Below, piece after piece: positions 38,427-47,600 of a stretch of DNA of 64,000 nt. The stretch comes from Spirochaetaceae bacterium (GTDB lineage: Bacteria > Spirochaetota > Spirochaetia > DSM-27196 > PWMO01), in contig RECP01000076.1 of assembly GCA_007693945.1 (NCBI GenBank), positions 1 through 64,000 on the forward strand. The letters run 5' to 3'. The translations under genes were made by a program, and so were the position numbers. Positions within the stretch are counted from its first letter, which is position 1. Every line of letters starts with the position of its first letter. The notes under the pieces were generated by a model. It made no database searches. It saw only the letters and a program-made list of their open reading frames with translations, and had not been told where the DNA came from.

Positions 38427-39918
38427 CAATGCAGCTGTGATCGGTGCAGGGTTGGGATCGCTTGCGGCGGCTATTCGTCTGGCTGCCGCCGGATGGAGAG
38501 TCGATGTCTACGAGCGCGCAGCGGGCCCGGGAGGCAAGGCCGGGTGTGAGACCCTGGGCGGCTATCGTTTCGACAGCGGTCCGTCGCTGCTGACCATGCC
38601 GTGGGTATTTGACGCGCTGTTCGCCGCCGCCGGCAAGCGGCGCCAGGACTACCTCGAGTTCATCCCGTTGGAGATCATCTGCAAGTATTTCTGGGATGAC
38701 GGCGCGGTGCTGCGCACCTTTGCCGACCGGCAGAAGCTGCTGAGCGAGCTGCGGCGCACCACCGGCGAGTCCGAGGAGCGTATACGCGCCTATTTCGAGC
38801 GCTGCCGCGGGATCTACGATATCGCCGGAGATCTCTTCCTGGAGCATAACCCACGAGAGCCTTCGACCATCTTTTCGGCACGCTTCTTCAAGTCGCTGCT
38901 GCGCGTTGGCGGCATCGACGCCTGGCGTACAATGGCCGAAGCGCACGAGCGGGCGTTCCAGAGCCCGCGGCTGCGGCAGCTTTTCAACCGCTACGCGACC
39001 TACAACGGATCGAGCCCGTACCGGACGCCGGCCACGCTCTCCATCATTCCACACGTTGAGTACTCCGGCGGGGGCTACGCCGTGCGCGGTGGAATCTACG
39101 CCATACCGCGCGCGCTCGAGCGGCTGGCGCGCGAACTGGGGGTGCAGCTGCACTACCAGGCGCCGGTCGAGCGCATTCTGCACCAGGCCGAAACCAAACG
39201 CGGCCGTTACCGCGTGCGCGGGGTGGTGGTCGGCGGAGCCGAGCTGGAGTACGACACAGTGATAGCCGGTGCGGACGTACGCCCGGTCTACGACGATCTG
39301 CTGCAGGATCAGGAGGCGCCGGATGTCGTGCGCTACCGCCGCCTGGAGCCCTCTTCATCGGGTCTGGTGTTCTTCTGGGGCATGAAGCGCGCGTTTCGGG
39401 AACTCGAGCTGCACAACATCTTCTTCTCGCGCAACTACCCCGACGAGTTCTCGGCCATCTTCGACCGCCACGAGTGTCCCGCCGATCCCACCATCTACGT
39501 CAATATCACGAGCAAGGTGACGCCTGAGGACGCGCCGCCGGGCGGTGAGAACTGGTTTGTGCTGATCAATGCGCCGTGCGATATCGGCCAGGACTGGGCC
39601 GCGGAAACCGCGCGCGTGCGCCGGCGCGTCATCGCGCGCATATCGGAGCTCTTCGGTTTCGATCTGGCCTCCGAGATTGCCGCGGAATCGGTGATGACGC
39701 CGCGCGACATCCAGCAGAGAACCAACAGCCCCGGCGGGGCGCTCTACGGTATCTCGTCCAACAGCCGTACGGCGGCATTCTCGCGCCATCCCAACCGCTC
39801 GCGGCGCTACCGGGGGCTCTACTTCTGCGGCGGCAGTACGCATCCCGGCGGCGGCATGCCGCTCGTGCTGCTCTCGGCCAGGATAACCGCCGAGCTGATT
39901 GCGCGCTACCAGCGGTAG
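38419..39918 (+). CDS. CrtI-family carotenoid desaturase/oxidoreductase
   Basis: 499 residues. The N-terminal FAD-binding motif is AAVIGAGLGSLAAAIRLAAAGW followed by a GPGGKAG stretch; the C-terminal signature is GLYFCGGSTHPGGGMPLVLLSARI. RGGIYAIPRALERLARELG is also typical. Members desaturate phytoene or later carotenes, or act as related polyene oxidoreductases; no phytoene synthase is present in the window, so the exact step is unclear. It starts 8 bp inside the GH1 gene. Confidence 0.85.
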   Translation: MSSNAAVIGAGLGSLAAAIRLAAAGWRVDVYERAAGPGGKAGCETLGGYRFDSGPSLLTMPWVFDALFAAAGKRRQDYLEFIPLEIICKYFWDDGAVLRTFADRQKLLSELRRTTGESEERIRAYFERCRGIYDIAGDLFLEHNPREPSTIFSARFFKSLLRVGGIDAWRTMAEAHERAFQSPRLRQLFNRYATYNGSSPYRTPATLSIIPHVEYSGGGYAVRGGIYAIPRALERLARELGVQLHYQAPVERILHQAETKRGRYRVRGVVVGGAELEYDTVIAGADVRPVYDDLLQDQEAPDVVRYRRLEPSSSGLVFFWGMKRAFRELELHNIFFSRNYPDEFSAIFDRHECPADPTIYVNITSKVTPEDAPPGGENWFVLINAPCDIGQDWAAETARVRRRVIARISELFGFDLASEIAAESVMTPRDIQQRTNSPGGALYGISSNSRTAAFSRHPNRSRRYRGLYFCGGSTHPGGGMPLVLLSARITAELIARYQR

Positions 39919-39957
39919 GCAGCCGGGCGTGAGCGCGATTCGCCGCGTGAGCCGCGC

Positions 39958-40659
39958 CTAACGACGCCCGGTCGGCGGTTTCAGGGCGTAGCCCACGTAA
40001 CAGAGGTTCTTGAAGATGCTCTCGTGACAGCGAAACAGGTTGCACAGATCGCGGAAGTTTATCGTGTCGGCAACCAGCCTGGGCAGCCGCGGAAGATTAT
40101 ACACAAAGCTCAAACCCGGCAGCACGCCGCGCATGTCCTCAACTCGCATGCCGCCGGCTCTGATGGCCCTGGTGAGCTCTCCTGGTTTGATGAAGTAGCT
40201 CCAATCATGAACGTGTGCCGGCATGACACGGGTCAGGGGGAACTCCTGCATGAAGAAAATCACCACGAGATAGCTCAGAATCGTGCGGTTGACGGTCTCG
40301 AAGAAGCAGAATCCGCCGGGAACGAGCACGCGCGAGATCTCCGAGACGACCGCGCGGTAGTCACGCACGTGTTCAAGTACATCGAGGCAGAAGACCATAT
40401 CGAAGCTGTTGTCCGCAAAGCTGAGCTCTTCGCCGGCGATCTCCTCGGTGAGAAAGCCGCCGCCACAGCCGATATCCAGTACTCGTCTGCTGCGGTAATC
40501 GTAGGACAGCTCGACCAGCTGCCTGATAACATACGCAAATCGGATAGGATTCATCATGTAGCGGATTATGGCCAGCGGACTTTCGGAGTCCGACCACCAG
40601 TACGCGGCTTCGCGATCATAGAAATCGTTATCGATGAACGACCTCTTGCTCCGCTTCAT
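39958..40659 (-). CDS. Class I SAM methyltransferase (UbiG-like) with internal deletion
   Basis: 233 residues. Motif I is intact (RVLDIGCGGGFLTEEIA, 59-75). The sequence then jumps straight to GEELSFADNSFDMVFCLDVLEH, leaving out the ~35-40 residues that normally contain the acidic residue binding SAM ribose and the second helix/strand. The rest follows UbiG-like enzymes (HDWSYFIKPGELTRAI and a C-terminal YVGYALK). The frame is preserved, but loss of part of the SAM site should cripple catalysis. The start is ATG at 40659 with TGAGG just upstream. It is convergent with the crtI-like gene. Confidence 0.75.
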   Translation of the reverse strand: MKRSKRSFIDNDFYDREAAYWWSDSESPLAIIRYMMNPIRFAYVIRQLVELSYDYRSRRVLDIGCGGGFLTEEIAGEELSFADNSFDMVFCLDVLEHVRDYRAVVSEISRVLVPGGFCFFETVNRTILSYLVVIFFMQEFPLTRVMPAHVHDWSYFIKPGELTRAIRAGGMRVEDMRGVLPGLSFVYNLPRLPRLVADTINFRDLCNLFRCHESIFKNLCYVGYALKPPTGRR

Positions 40660-40712
40660 ACCTCAGTCGTAACATGCATATCGATTTCTGTCGAACCGGA
40701 GGACGGGCACGG

Positions 40713-41828
40713 TCAGTAATGGCCCCACTTCTGCGCGGCTTCATAAATAGCTCGTATGTTATCGACCTTGGCGTTGGCCGGCACCGTACATCCGGTTGAA
40801 AGGATGAACCCGCCACCCTTGCCCGCCTTCTCTATCAAGCCCCGGCAGTAGTCCAGCACCTCGCACCTCTGCCCGAAGGCGGTAAGACTGGCGGGCACGT
40901 TGCCCTTTATGCACGTGTGTCCGCCCAGTACCCGCTTGGCCTCGGCCATACTGGTGTCACCGTCAAACTCGATGATACACGTGCCGGCACGAAAGCGTTT
41001 AAACACCTCGAGCCTGCCTTTCCAGCCGGTGTCGCAGTGCAGCACGGGCGTGATGTTTGACTCGATCAGCATGCCCACGATTGTCTTGAGGTCAGGATAT
41101 ACAAACTCTTCGAAATGCGCCGGCGAGATGAAGGCCGGCGACGCGCGAGCAACCGGGACAAACACGCGGTTGACCCCCACCAGTCCGGCCCAGCGGATCG
41201 CCATGCGGGTCATTGCACCTGCCCAGATACCGCCGGCGGCCTTGATCGCCTGCGGCCGATCGTACAGGTCCCGAAGCATCGTCGCGAGGCTGCGGCCAAT
41301 CGAGAAGTACTCGAACAGCGGCCCCGGGTGCATGAAGCCCGCAGCCGGCTCGATACCGGCCGCCCGCAGCTCCCCGGCCTGGCGGCGCAGTTTCCAAATG
41401 TAGGAACACAGCAGAGACAGCCCCTGAACGACGTTGATCTCGGGATAGAGTCGCCTGGCCACTTCGCGCAGGAAGCGAAGCAAGCCGACGCGCTGAAGCA
41501 GCGCGTAATCCTCGGGGCCGAGCAATTCGAACTCCTCCACCTGGTGGACTACATCGGCCGGCAGGTCGCGGCCCGGCCAGTGCACCCGTGCCGGCACTGC
41601 CAGAAGCAGAGCTTCGCTGGCGTTCTCACCCATGTAGGTCATGTCCCACGGGCCGAGCTCCACGGCCGTTCTGAGCACGGCGGCAAACCGTTTGTCGCTG
41701 CTAAAGATGAACTCCTCCTTGGACAGCCCCGTGTAGGAAGCGGCAAACAGGCCGAGCCACGGCGCCACCGGAACACGGTCCGTTGCTTCAAGCGCTATGG
41801 CGGCCTGTATACGCTGCCGGGAGTTCAT
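40713..41828 (-). CDS. Uroporphyrinogen decarboxylase-family protein (MtaA/CmuA-like methyltransferase)
   Basis: 371 residues, URO-D barrel. The tetrapyrrole decarboxylase active-site arginines near the N-terminus are not obvious. HCDTGW and STGCTVP supply the His-X-Cys and Cys ligands of the zinc site used by corrinoid:thiol methyltransferases, so a methyl-transfer role (methylcobamide to a thiol) is more likely than haem synthesis. IKGNVPASL and AKVDNIRAIYEAA are family landmarks. No corrinoid protein gene lies nearby. It starts at the ATG at 41828 without a ribosome-binding site; a TACGAT box ends 9 nt upstream. Confidence 0.8.
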   Translation of the reverse strand: MNSRQRIQAAIALEATDRVPVAPWLGLFAASYTGLSKEEFIFSSDKRFAAVLRTAVELGPWDMTYMGENASEALLLAVPARVHWPGRDLPADVVHQVEEFELLGPEDYALLQRVGLLRFLREVARRLYPEINVVQGLSLLCSYIWKLRRQAGELRAAGIEPAAGFMHPGPLFEYFSIGRSLATMLRDLYDRPQAIKAAGGIWAGAMTRMAIRWAGLVGVNRVFVPVARASPAFISPAHFEEFVYPDLKTIVGMLIESNITPVLHCDTGWKGRLEVFKRFRAGTCIIEFDGDTSMAEAKRVLGGHTCIKGNVPASLTAFGQRCEVLDYCRGLIEKAGKGGGFILSTGCTVPANAKVDNIRAIYEAAQKWGHY

Positions 41829-41833
41829 ATGTT

Positions 41834-41925
41834 GATCATCGTAGCACGAAGAGACCGGCGCCGGTTGGCATAGTATGGCTGCGTGCCTGCCATGAGAGAC
41901 GCACTCGGGCGCGGCGCATCGATCG
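41834..41925 (+). repeat. Intergenic element copy B (shared with 49723-49800)
   Basis: Contains GCACGAAG, CATAGTATGGCTGCG, GAGACGCACTC and GGGCGCGGCGCATC in the same order as copy A near 49.7 kb. The core resembles a -10 box on the plus strand. Only the part up to 41931 is intergenic. Confidence 0.5.
41838..41843 (-). promoter_or_regulatory. -10 box of the URO-D-family gene
   Basis: TACGAT on the minus strand, 9 nt before the ATG at 41828; no convincing -35 is visible. Confidence 0.35.
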
Positions 41926-41931
41926 GCTCGC

Positions 41932-42453
41932 TCAGCGGCGCCGCAACTCGCCGATCAGGGCGCTCAGGTAGTCCGGCAGGTCCGGCGGGCGGCGGCTGGA
42001 GACAATGTTGCCGTCGATCACTACCGGCTCGTCGAGCCAGATGGCCCCCGCGTTGGTCATGTCGTCTCGGATGCCGGGCGTGCTGGTTACGCGTTTGCCT
42101 TTCAGGATCCCGGCTGATATCAGCACCCACCCGGCGTGACAAATCTGACCGATGATCCTGCCGTCGGCGTTCATGCTGCGCACGATCGCCAGTACGGTTT
42201 CAAAGCGGCGGATCCTGTCCGGCGCCCATCCCCCGGGCACCAGCAGTACATCGTAGTCCTGGGGGTCGACGTCATCCCAGCTCATCGCTGCCGTGGCCGG
42301 GACGCCGTACTTGCCGACATAGGTCCGGGCGTGCTCGCCGGCGACATCGACAACCATCCCTTCTTCGCGCAGCCGCAGCGTCGGATACCAGAACTCGAGA
42401 TCCTCAACGTCGTCGTGCAGCAGGCTCAAGGCGCGTTTGCCGTTCAGTGTCAT
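41932..42453 (-). CDS. DJ-1/PfpI-family protein
   Basis: 173 residues. The nucleophile elbow is IIGQICHAGWVL with Cys followed by His; the N-terminal Glu is in VEDLEFWYPTLRL; VLLVPGGWAPD forms the oxyanion loop. These match the PfpI/YhbO class (proposed protease, deglycase or stress chaperone). The activity is debated in the family. GGGAGG lies 8 bases before the ATG at 42453, so it has a normal leader. Confidence 0.92.
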   Translation of the reverse strand: MTLNGKRALSLLHDDVEDLEFWYPTLRLREEGMVVDVAGEHARTYVGKYGVPATAAMSWDDVDPQDYDVLLVPGGWAPDRIRRFETVLAIVRSMNADGRIIGQICHAGWVLISAGILKGKRVTSTPGIRDDMTNAGAIWLDEPVVIDGNIVSSRRPPDLPDYLSALIGELRRR

Positions 42454-42610
42454 TGCATACCTCCCGCTTGTTGCCGTCAGAATACAGGAACGCGCCGCCG
42501 GTTTCTACCGCCCGCCTGTTTGGCGGCCGTCGCGGCAGGACGCCTGGGGGTTGACGTGTGCCGTACAGGCTTTGCGTGCTACACTGGTAGCGTATCGGGA
42601 GGCAAGTCAG

Positions 42611-43213
42611 ATGGCAAACAAACAGAAGTCTACGGCCGGTAAACGGAGTGCGACCGGAACCGGACGGAAACCCCGCGCCGGCCGGCGCGCCGCGGCCGGC
42701 GCGCAGAAGCCCGGCGCCGGGCCGAAGCTTTCGGCCGCCGACAAGAAGCTGATTGCCGAAATCGAAGCGCTGCTGCCGGGGCTGGATCGACAGGGGCTGG
42801 AGTTCATCAAGCGCCAGGCCGAAGTGCTGTTGGCTACCGAAGAGCTTGCCCGCAGTCGCGAGCAGACCATCAAGGCTATCGAGAAGGTCAGTACGAAGGA
42901 GCCGGCCCGGCTCGACCGCCCCGTCGAACCGTCGCCCCCGGCCGTGGCCATCGAGCGGAAGCAGGAGAATGCGTTTTTCATCCGCACCTACGGCAAGAAG
43001 GTATTTTTCAACCGGCACGAAATGCGGGAGCTGGCGCGCCTGGCACATGGCGCCGACAACCCCGCTGACGGTGCGCGTCGACTGCACGCCTGGCTCAAGC
43101 GCGAGCGGAATGACTATCTGATCGACACCGGGATGACCGGACCCGGCGATCCGGCGCTGAGGATAGTGTGGGAACAGATCGTCAGCACGTATGCGCCGCC
43201 GCGGATCCGCTAA
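42611..43213 (+). CDS. Conserved hypothetical protein with basic Ala-rich N-terminus
   Basis: 200 residues from the ATG at 42611, which has GGGAGG 8 bases upstream; an open frame continues further 5' but has no ribosome-binding site. Residues 1-40 are Lys/Arg/Ala/Gly-rich, like a nucleic-acid-binding tail. Residues ~45-90 are helical (LDRQGLEFIKRQAEVLLATEELARSREQTI). The C-terminal part (ENAFFIRTYGKKVFFNRHEMRELARLAHGA) is compact. I do not recognise the family. Confidence 0.65.
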   Translation: MANKQKSTAGKRSATGTGRKPRAGRRAAAGAQKPGAGPKLSAADKKLIAEIEALLPGLDRQGLEFIKRQAEVLLATEELARSREQTIKAIEKVSTKEPARLDRPVEPSPPAVAIERKQENAFFIRTYGKKVFFNRHEMRELARLAHGADNPADGARRLHAWLKRERNDYLIDTGMTGPGDPALRIVWEQIVSTYAPPRIR

Positions 43214-43272
43214 CAGTGACCGGCTGACGGCGCCGTGTACGTCCGGAATCGGCGTAGAGTTGCTGCCCGGTC

Positions 43273-43302
43273 TTGTAAGGCCGGCCGGTAGCCGACTATA
43301 AT
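43273..43302 (+). promoter_or_regulatory. Promoter of the pnt operon
   Basis: TTGTAA (43273-43278), 18 bp, TATAAT (43297-43302). The ~45-nt leader carries AAGGGG 9 bases before the ATG at 43355. Confidence 0.7.
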
Positions 43303-43354
43303 GCTCCAGATTGTGGTGCGGCAGTAAAGCGGGAACCAGAAGGGGTGTTGCGCG

Positions 43355-44503
43355 ATGACCGTTGGTGTGCTTCGAGAAACGTTTGCGGGGGAGCGTCGAG
43401 TGGCGCTGGTTCCGGCGCACGTGGGGCCGCTCGTCAAGGCCGGTGCGGCGGTTGTACTGGAGACCGGCGCCGGGTGGGAAGCGGGGTTCCGTGATCAGGA
43501 TTATGCCGGGAAGGGCGCCGAAATCGCGGCCGATGCCGCTGCGGTTCTGTCACGAGCCACGGTGCTGCTGACGGTGCGCTTTGCCGCCGCCGCGGAAAGC
43601 GACGCGGCGCTGATCGGCCGGTTGCAGGAAGGCGCGGCGCTGATCGGCTTTCTGGAACCGTGGAAGCCCCACGACAGTTTTGCGAGGTTGCGCGACCGCG
43701 GCGTCTCTTCGTTTGCCATGGAACTGATGCCGCGGATCACGCGCGCGCAGAGCATGGATGCGCTCTCCTCGATGGCCAACCTCGCCGGCTACAAGGCCGC
43801 CGTGATGGCCGCCGCCAGCCTGCCCAAGATGCTGCCGATGATGATGACCGCCGCTGGTACCATCGTGCCCGCGCGGGCGTTCATCGTCGGTGTTGGCGTC
43901 GCCGGGCTGCAGGCAATTGCGACCGCCAGACGGCTCGGTGCGGTGGTCAGTGCCTATGACGTGCGCCCGGCGGTCAGGGAGCAGGTGCAGAGTCTGGGCG
44001 CGCGCTTCGTGGAGATCGAACTGGACGCCGAGGACGCCGAGACATCCGACGGCTACGCCCGCCAGATGGACGAGGATTTCTATCGCAGACAGCGCGAGCT
44101 GATGACCGGTGTACTGGCCGAGAGCGACATCGTCATCACGACTGCGGCGGTGCCCGGTAAGACGGCGCCGGTGCTGGTTACGCGGCAGATGGTAGAGGCG
44201 ATGCATGCCGGATCGGTGATCGTCGACCTGGCGGCCGAACGCGGCGGGAACTGCGCGCTGACCCGCGCCGGCGAGACCGTGCAGCACAACGGTGTGACCA
44301 TCCTCGGTCCGCTCAACCTCGCTTCAACCCTGGCGCGCGACGCCAGCCAGCTCTACTCGAAGAACATCACCGCCTTCCTGCAGACAATCGTCAAGGACGG
44401 CGAGCTGGCCGTAGACGGTGACGACGAGATCGTCGCCGCAACCGTGGTAACCCACGCACGGGCGGTTCCAAACGAAGAAACCCGCTCCCGGCTGCAACTG
44501 TAG
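43355..44503 (+). CDS. pntAA: NAD(P) transhydrogenase subunit alpha part 1
   Basis: 382 residues: the soluble NAD(H)-binding domain I. TVGVLRETFAGERRVALVP at the start, MTAAGTIVPARAFIVGVGVAGLQAIATARRLGA as the nucleotide-binding fold, and VIVDLAAERGGNCALT near the end are characteristic. Together with the two following genes it forms the proton-translocating enzyme that makes NADPH from NADH using the proton gradient. The split into three genes (AA, AB, B) is the arrangement known from Rhodospirillum-type enzymes. Confidence 0.96.
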   Translation: MTVGVLRETFAGERRVALVPAHVGPLVKAGAAVVLETGAGWEAGFRDQDYAGKGAEIAADAAAVLSRATVLLTVRFAAAAESDAALIGRLQEGAALIGFLEPWKPHDSFARLRDRGVSSFAMELMPRITRAQSMDALSSMANLAGYKAAVMAAASLPKMLPMMMTAAGTIVPARAFIVGVGVAGLQAIATARRLGAVVSAYDVRPAVREQVQSLGARFVEIELDAEDAETSDGYARQMDEDFYRRQRELMTGVLAESDIVITTAAVPGKTAPVLVTRQMVEAMHAGSVIVDLAAERGGNCALTRAGETVQHNGVTILGPLNLASTLARDASQLYSKNITAFLQTIVKDGELAVDGDDEIVAATVVTHARAVPNEETRSRLQL

Positions 44504-44512
44504 GAGAAACCG

Positions 44513-44803
44513 ATGGGAGAGACACTGCTGTTCGTCAACATTCTGACGGTATTCGTGCTGGCGATCTTCGTCGGCTTTGAAGTGATCACCAAGGTCCCGC
44601 CGATCCTGCACACCCCGCTGATGTCAGGTTCCAACGCGATTTCCGGCATCACCATCATCGGGGCCATTCTGGCGGTCGGAACCGGCCGTCAGACGTTGAC
44701 CGTGGCGCTCGGTTTGGCCGCCCTGGTATGCGCCACCATCAACGTTGTCGGCGGTTTTCTGGTTACGCACCGCATGCTGAGCAAGTTCAGGAAGAAGGAC
44801 TGA
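44513..44803 (+). CDS. pntAB: NAD(P) transhydrogenase subunit alpha part 2
   Basis: 96 residues, about three membrane segments, with the conserved FEVITKVPPILHTPLMSGSN and GITIIGA stretch of the alpha-subunit membrane part. The ribosome-binding site TAGGAG precedes the ATG at 44513. It lies 9 bp after pntAA and 2 bp before pntB. Confidence 0.95.
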   Translation: MGETLLFVNILTVFVLAIFVGFEVITKVPPILHTPLMSGSNAISGITIIGAILAVGTGRQTLTVALGLAALVCATINVVGGFLVTHRMLSKFRKKD

Positions 44804-44805
44804 TC

Positions 44806-46206
44806 GTGGACCGGGCAATCATCTCCAACCTTGCGTATCTGGTGGCGGCCGCGCTCTTCATCGTGGGGCTCAAGGGTCTGACGCATCCCCGCAGCGCGGT
44901 ACGCGGCAACCTGCTGGGCGCGGTCGGCATGCTGCTGGCGGTTGTGGTGACGCTGCTGCAGCAGGAAATCCTGGGCTTTGAAGTGATTCTGGCCGGGATT
45001 CTGATCGGCTCGCTGGTGGGAGCGGTTCTGGCGCTCAGGATCCAGATGACGGCGATGCCGCAGCTGGTGGGACTGTTCAACGGATTCGGCGGCGCGGCCT
45101 CGGTGCTGGTGGCCGGCGCGGTGCTGGTGCAGGCAATTGCGGCCGTCACTGCCGCGGCAACGGTCTCACTGCAGTTCACCGTGGCAACCGCGGCGTCGGG
45201 CCTGATTGGCGCGGTGACGTTCTTCGGCAGTCTGGTAGCCTTCGGCAAGCTGCAGGGCCTGGTGACCGAACGGCCGATCCGCTACCCCGGTGAGCAAATC
45301 GTCAAGCTGCTGGTTCTGCTCACGGCGCTCGTGTTCGGGGTGCTGGTGGTACGCGATCCCGCCGACACCAACCTGTACTGGTACCTGGTGGCGGCCGGCT
45401 CGCTGCTCGGCATCCTGCTGGTAATCGCTATCGGCGGGGCCGATATGCCGATTGTGATCGCCTTGCTGAACTCCTATTCGGGACTGGCTGCGGCGGCCAC
45501 CGGCTTTGTGCTCTCCAACAACATCCTGATCATCGCCGGATCGCTGGTGGGCGCCTCGGGTATCATTCTGACTCAGATCATGTGCAGGGCGATGAACCGC
45601 TCGCTGGCCAACGTACTGTTCGGCGGGGTGGGGGCGGTCATCGAGGACGCCCGGCAGGACGATATCTACGCCGGCAAGGTTACTGCTACGTCGGCCGAAG
45701 AGGTCGCCATGATCCTCAAGACCGCGCGGCGCGTGGTTTTTGTGCCGGGCTACGGTATGGCGGTTGCGCGCGCCCAGACGCCGGTGCGGCTGCTGACCGA
45801 ACTGATGGAGAAAGACGGGATCGAGGTGGAGTTCGGTATTCACCCGGTTGCCGGGCGCATGCCCGGTCACATGAACGTGCTGCTTGCCGAAGAGAACATC
45901 TCATATGACAAGCTGTGCGAAATGGATCAGATAAACCCTTCGTTCCCGCAAACCGACGTTACCATCGTGCTGGGCGCCAATGACGTGGTCAACCCGATCG
46001 CGCGCCAGACCTCGGGAAACCCGATTGCCGGTATGCCGATTCTGGACGTCGACAAGTCGCGAACCGTAGTGGTGATCAAGCGCAGCCTGGCGGCCGGCTT
46101 TGCCGGCATTCCCAATCCGTTGTTCGCCGCCGACAATACGCTGATGCTGTTCGGCGACGGCAAGAAGGCAATGGACGAGCTGGTGGCGGCGTACAAGGAG
46201 GCGTGA
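44806..46206 (+). CDS. pntB: NAD(P) transhydrogenase subunit beta
   Basis: 466 residues from the GTG at 44806, with GAAGGA upstream; a longer frame would overlap pntAB. Eight or nine membrane segments with IGGADMPIVIALLNSYSGLAAAATGF, then the NADP(H)-binding domain III with VPGYGMAVARAQ, FGIHPVAGRMPGHMNVLLAE and VVIKRS. It is the membrane/NADP half of the proton-pumping transhydrogenase. Confidence 0.97.
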   Translation: MDRAIISNLAYLVAAALFIVGLKGLTHPRSAVRGNLLGAVGMLLAVVVTLLQQEILGFEVILAGILIGSLVGAVLALRIQMTAMPQLVGLFNGFGGAASVLVAGAVLVQAIAAVTAAATVSLQFTVATAASGLIGAVTFFGSLVAFGKLQGLVTERPIRYPGEQIVKLLVLLTALVFGVLVVRDPADTNLYWYLVAAGSLLGILLVIAIGGADMPIVIALLNSYSGLAAAATGFVLSNNILIIAGSLVGASGIILTQIMCRAMNRSLANVLFGGVGAVIEDARQDDIYAGKVTATSAEEVAMILKTARRVVFVPGYGMAVARAQTPVRLLTELMEKDGIEVEFGIHPVAGRMPGHMNVLLAEENISYDKLCEMDQINPSFPQTDVTIVLGANDVVNPIARQTSGNPIAGMPILDVDKSRTVVVIKRSLAAGFAGIPNPLFAADNTLMLFGDGKKAMDELVAAYKEA

Positions 46207-46235
46207 CGGCACGCGCGGCGGCTGTGAACCGCCGG

Positions 46236-47477
46236 TTACGATTCTACCTCGTCCGGATCGGCATAGCGGGACGAGATGGTCTGGATGCTTGGCAGAACCT
46301 TGAAAAAAATATCGACCAGCTCGGGGCTGAACTTGGTGCCGCGCATGCCCTCGATCTCCTGGAGCGTCTGGGCTTCGGTCCACGCCTGTTTGTAGACGCG
46401 ACGCGAGCGCAGCGCATCGTAGACGTCTGAAATACTGACAATCTGGCCGAAAAGGGGGATTTCCTCGCCGCACTTGCCGACCGGGTTACCCAGCGGATCG
46501 GTCTTGGTGGGCGTCCCGGTCTCGATGTCGATATGGCCGGGGTAGCCGCTTCCGTCCCAGTTCTCGTGATGATTGAGGGCTACCAGCTGTGCCAGCTCGT
46601 CAAAGTCTGACTGCTTGTTGATGAACAGCCGGGCGCCCATCAGAGTATGAGACTTCATCACGTCGTACTCGTCATCGGTAAACCGCCCGGGCTTCTTCAG
46701 GATGATGTCCGAGATGGCAACCTTGCCGACGTCGTGCAGCATGGCGGCCATGCGCAGGTTGTCCTTGGTCTTTTCAATCTCTCCGTCATCAACGCTGTGC
46801 ATCCTGGCCCAGCGTTCGTAGATCTCCACCGAATAGCCGGCAACCCGGTTGACGTGCGGGCCGGTCTCTTTGGGATCGCGCAGCTCCGCCATCTTGATCA
46901 TCCGCAGCAGAATCGCGCGGGTCATCTGTGCCCGCTGCAGTGCCACCGTGGCATTGGTCGCAAAATGCATTAACACGAGCTCGTCCTCTTTGTTGAAAGG
47001 AATGACGTTTCCTTTCTGACTTATCTTGTTGATAAGCTGGATGACGCCCAGGATCTCGCCGGTATTGCTGCGCAACGGTGTACTCAGAATCGATTTGGTC
47101 TTGTAGCCCGAGATTCTGTCGTATGAAGGATTGAATCCGTACGGTGCATTATCCGGAATCTTGTAGGCGTCGCGAATGTTCAGCGGCTCTCCGGTTGCCG
47201 CGGCATAGCCTGAAACCGTGGTGGTGTCCACCGGGACTTTGAACACCTTGTAGATCAGCTTTTCACCCTCCGGCAACTCCGCCTGTTTGGTGTCGTTCTG
47301 TGCGTAATTGATGACCAGCTGATCGTCGTCGCGGATGTAGATCGATCCGGCATCTGCACTGATGACTCGACGCGCCTCGGTCAGTATGCGTTCCAGCAGT
47401 ACGTCGAGATCCTGCAGCTTGTTGAGTTCCGAATCCAGGCTGATGACCTGCCTGAGACGTTTGTTACCGGTGGCCAT
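46236..47477 (-). CDS. GAF plus HD-GYP domain cyclic-di-GMP phosphodiesterase
   Basis: 413 residues from the ATG at 47477. A TTG further upstream would add 16 residues without a good ribosome-binding site. Residues ~10-190 form a GAF sensor (ISADAGSIYIRDDDQLVI, TKSILSTPLRSNTGEILGVIQLINK). Residues ~200-400 form an HD-GYP domain with MAAMLHDVGKVAISDIIL, ALNHHENWDGSGYP and SISDVYDALRSRRVYK; the GYP triad is intact. It probably degrades c-di-GMP in response to a small ligand. No membrane segment, so cytoplasmic. Confidence 0.95.
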   Translation of the reverse strand: MATGNKRLRQVISLDSELNKLQDLDVLLERILTEARRVISADAGSIYIRDDDQLVINYAQNDTKQAELPEGEKLIYKVFKVPVDTTTVSGYAAATGEPLNIRDAYKIPDNAPYGFNPSYDRISGYKTKSILSTPLRSNTGEILGVIQLINKISQKGNVIPFNKEDELVLMHFATNATVALQRAQMTRAILLRMIKMAELRDPKETGPHVNRVAGYSVEIYERWARMHSVDDGEIEKTKDNLRMAAMLHDVGKVAISDIILKKPGRFTDDEYDVMKSHTLMGARLFINKQSDFDELAQLVALNHHENWDGSGYPGHIDIETGTPTKTDPLGNPVGKCGEEIPLFGQIVSISDVYDALRSRRVYKQAWTEAQTLQEIEGMRGTKFSPELVDIFFKVLPSIQTISSRYADPDEVES

Positions 47478-47600
47478 GGTGCGTAACGAGCTACTCCTCT
47501 CGTAGATTATCGGCGCAACCGGCAAAGGATATAGTCAAATCGGTTTCAGACGGCTATCTCAAGGCCTGCCCTCCGCGCGACTGCGGGAAGGTTGGAGCCC

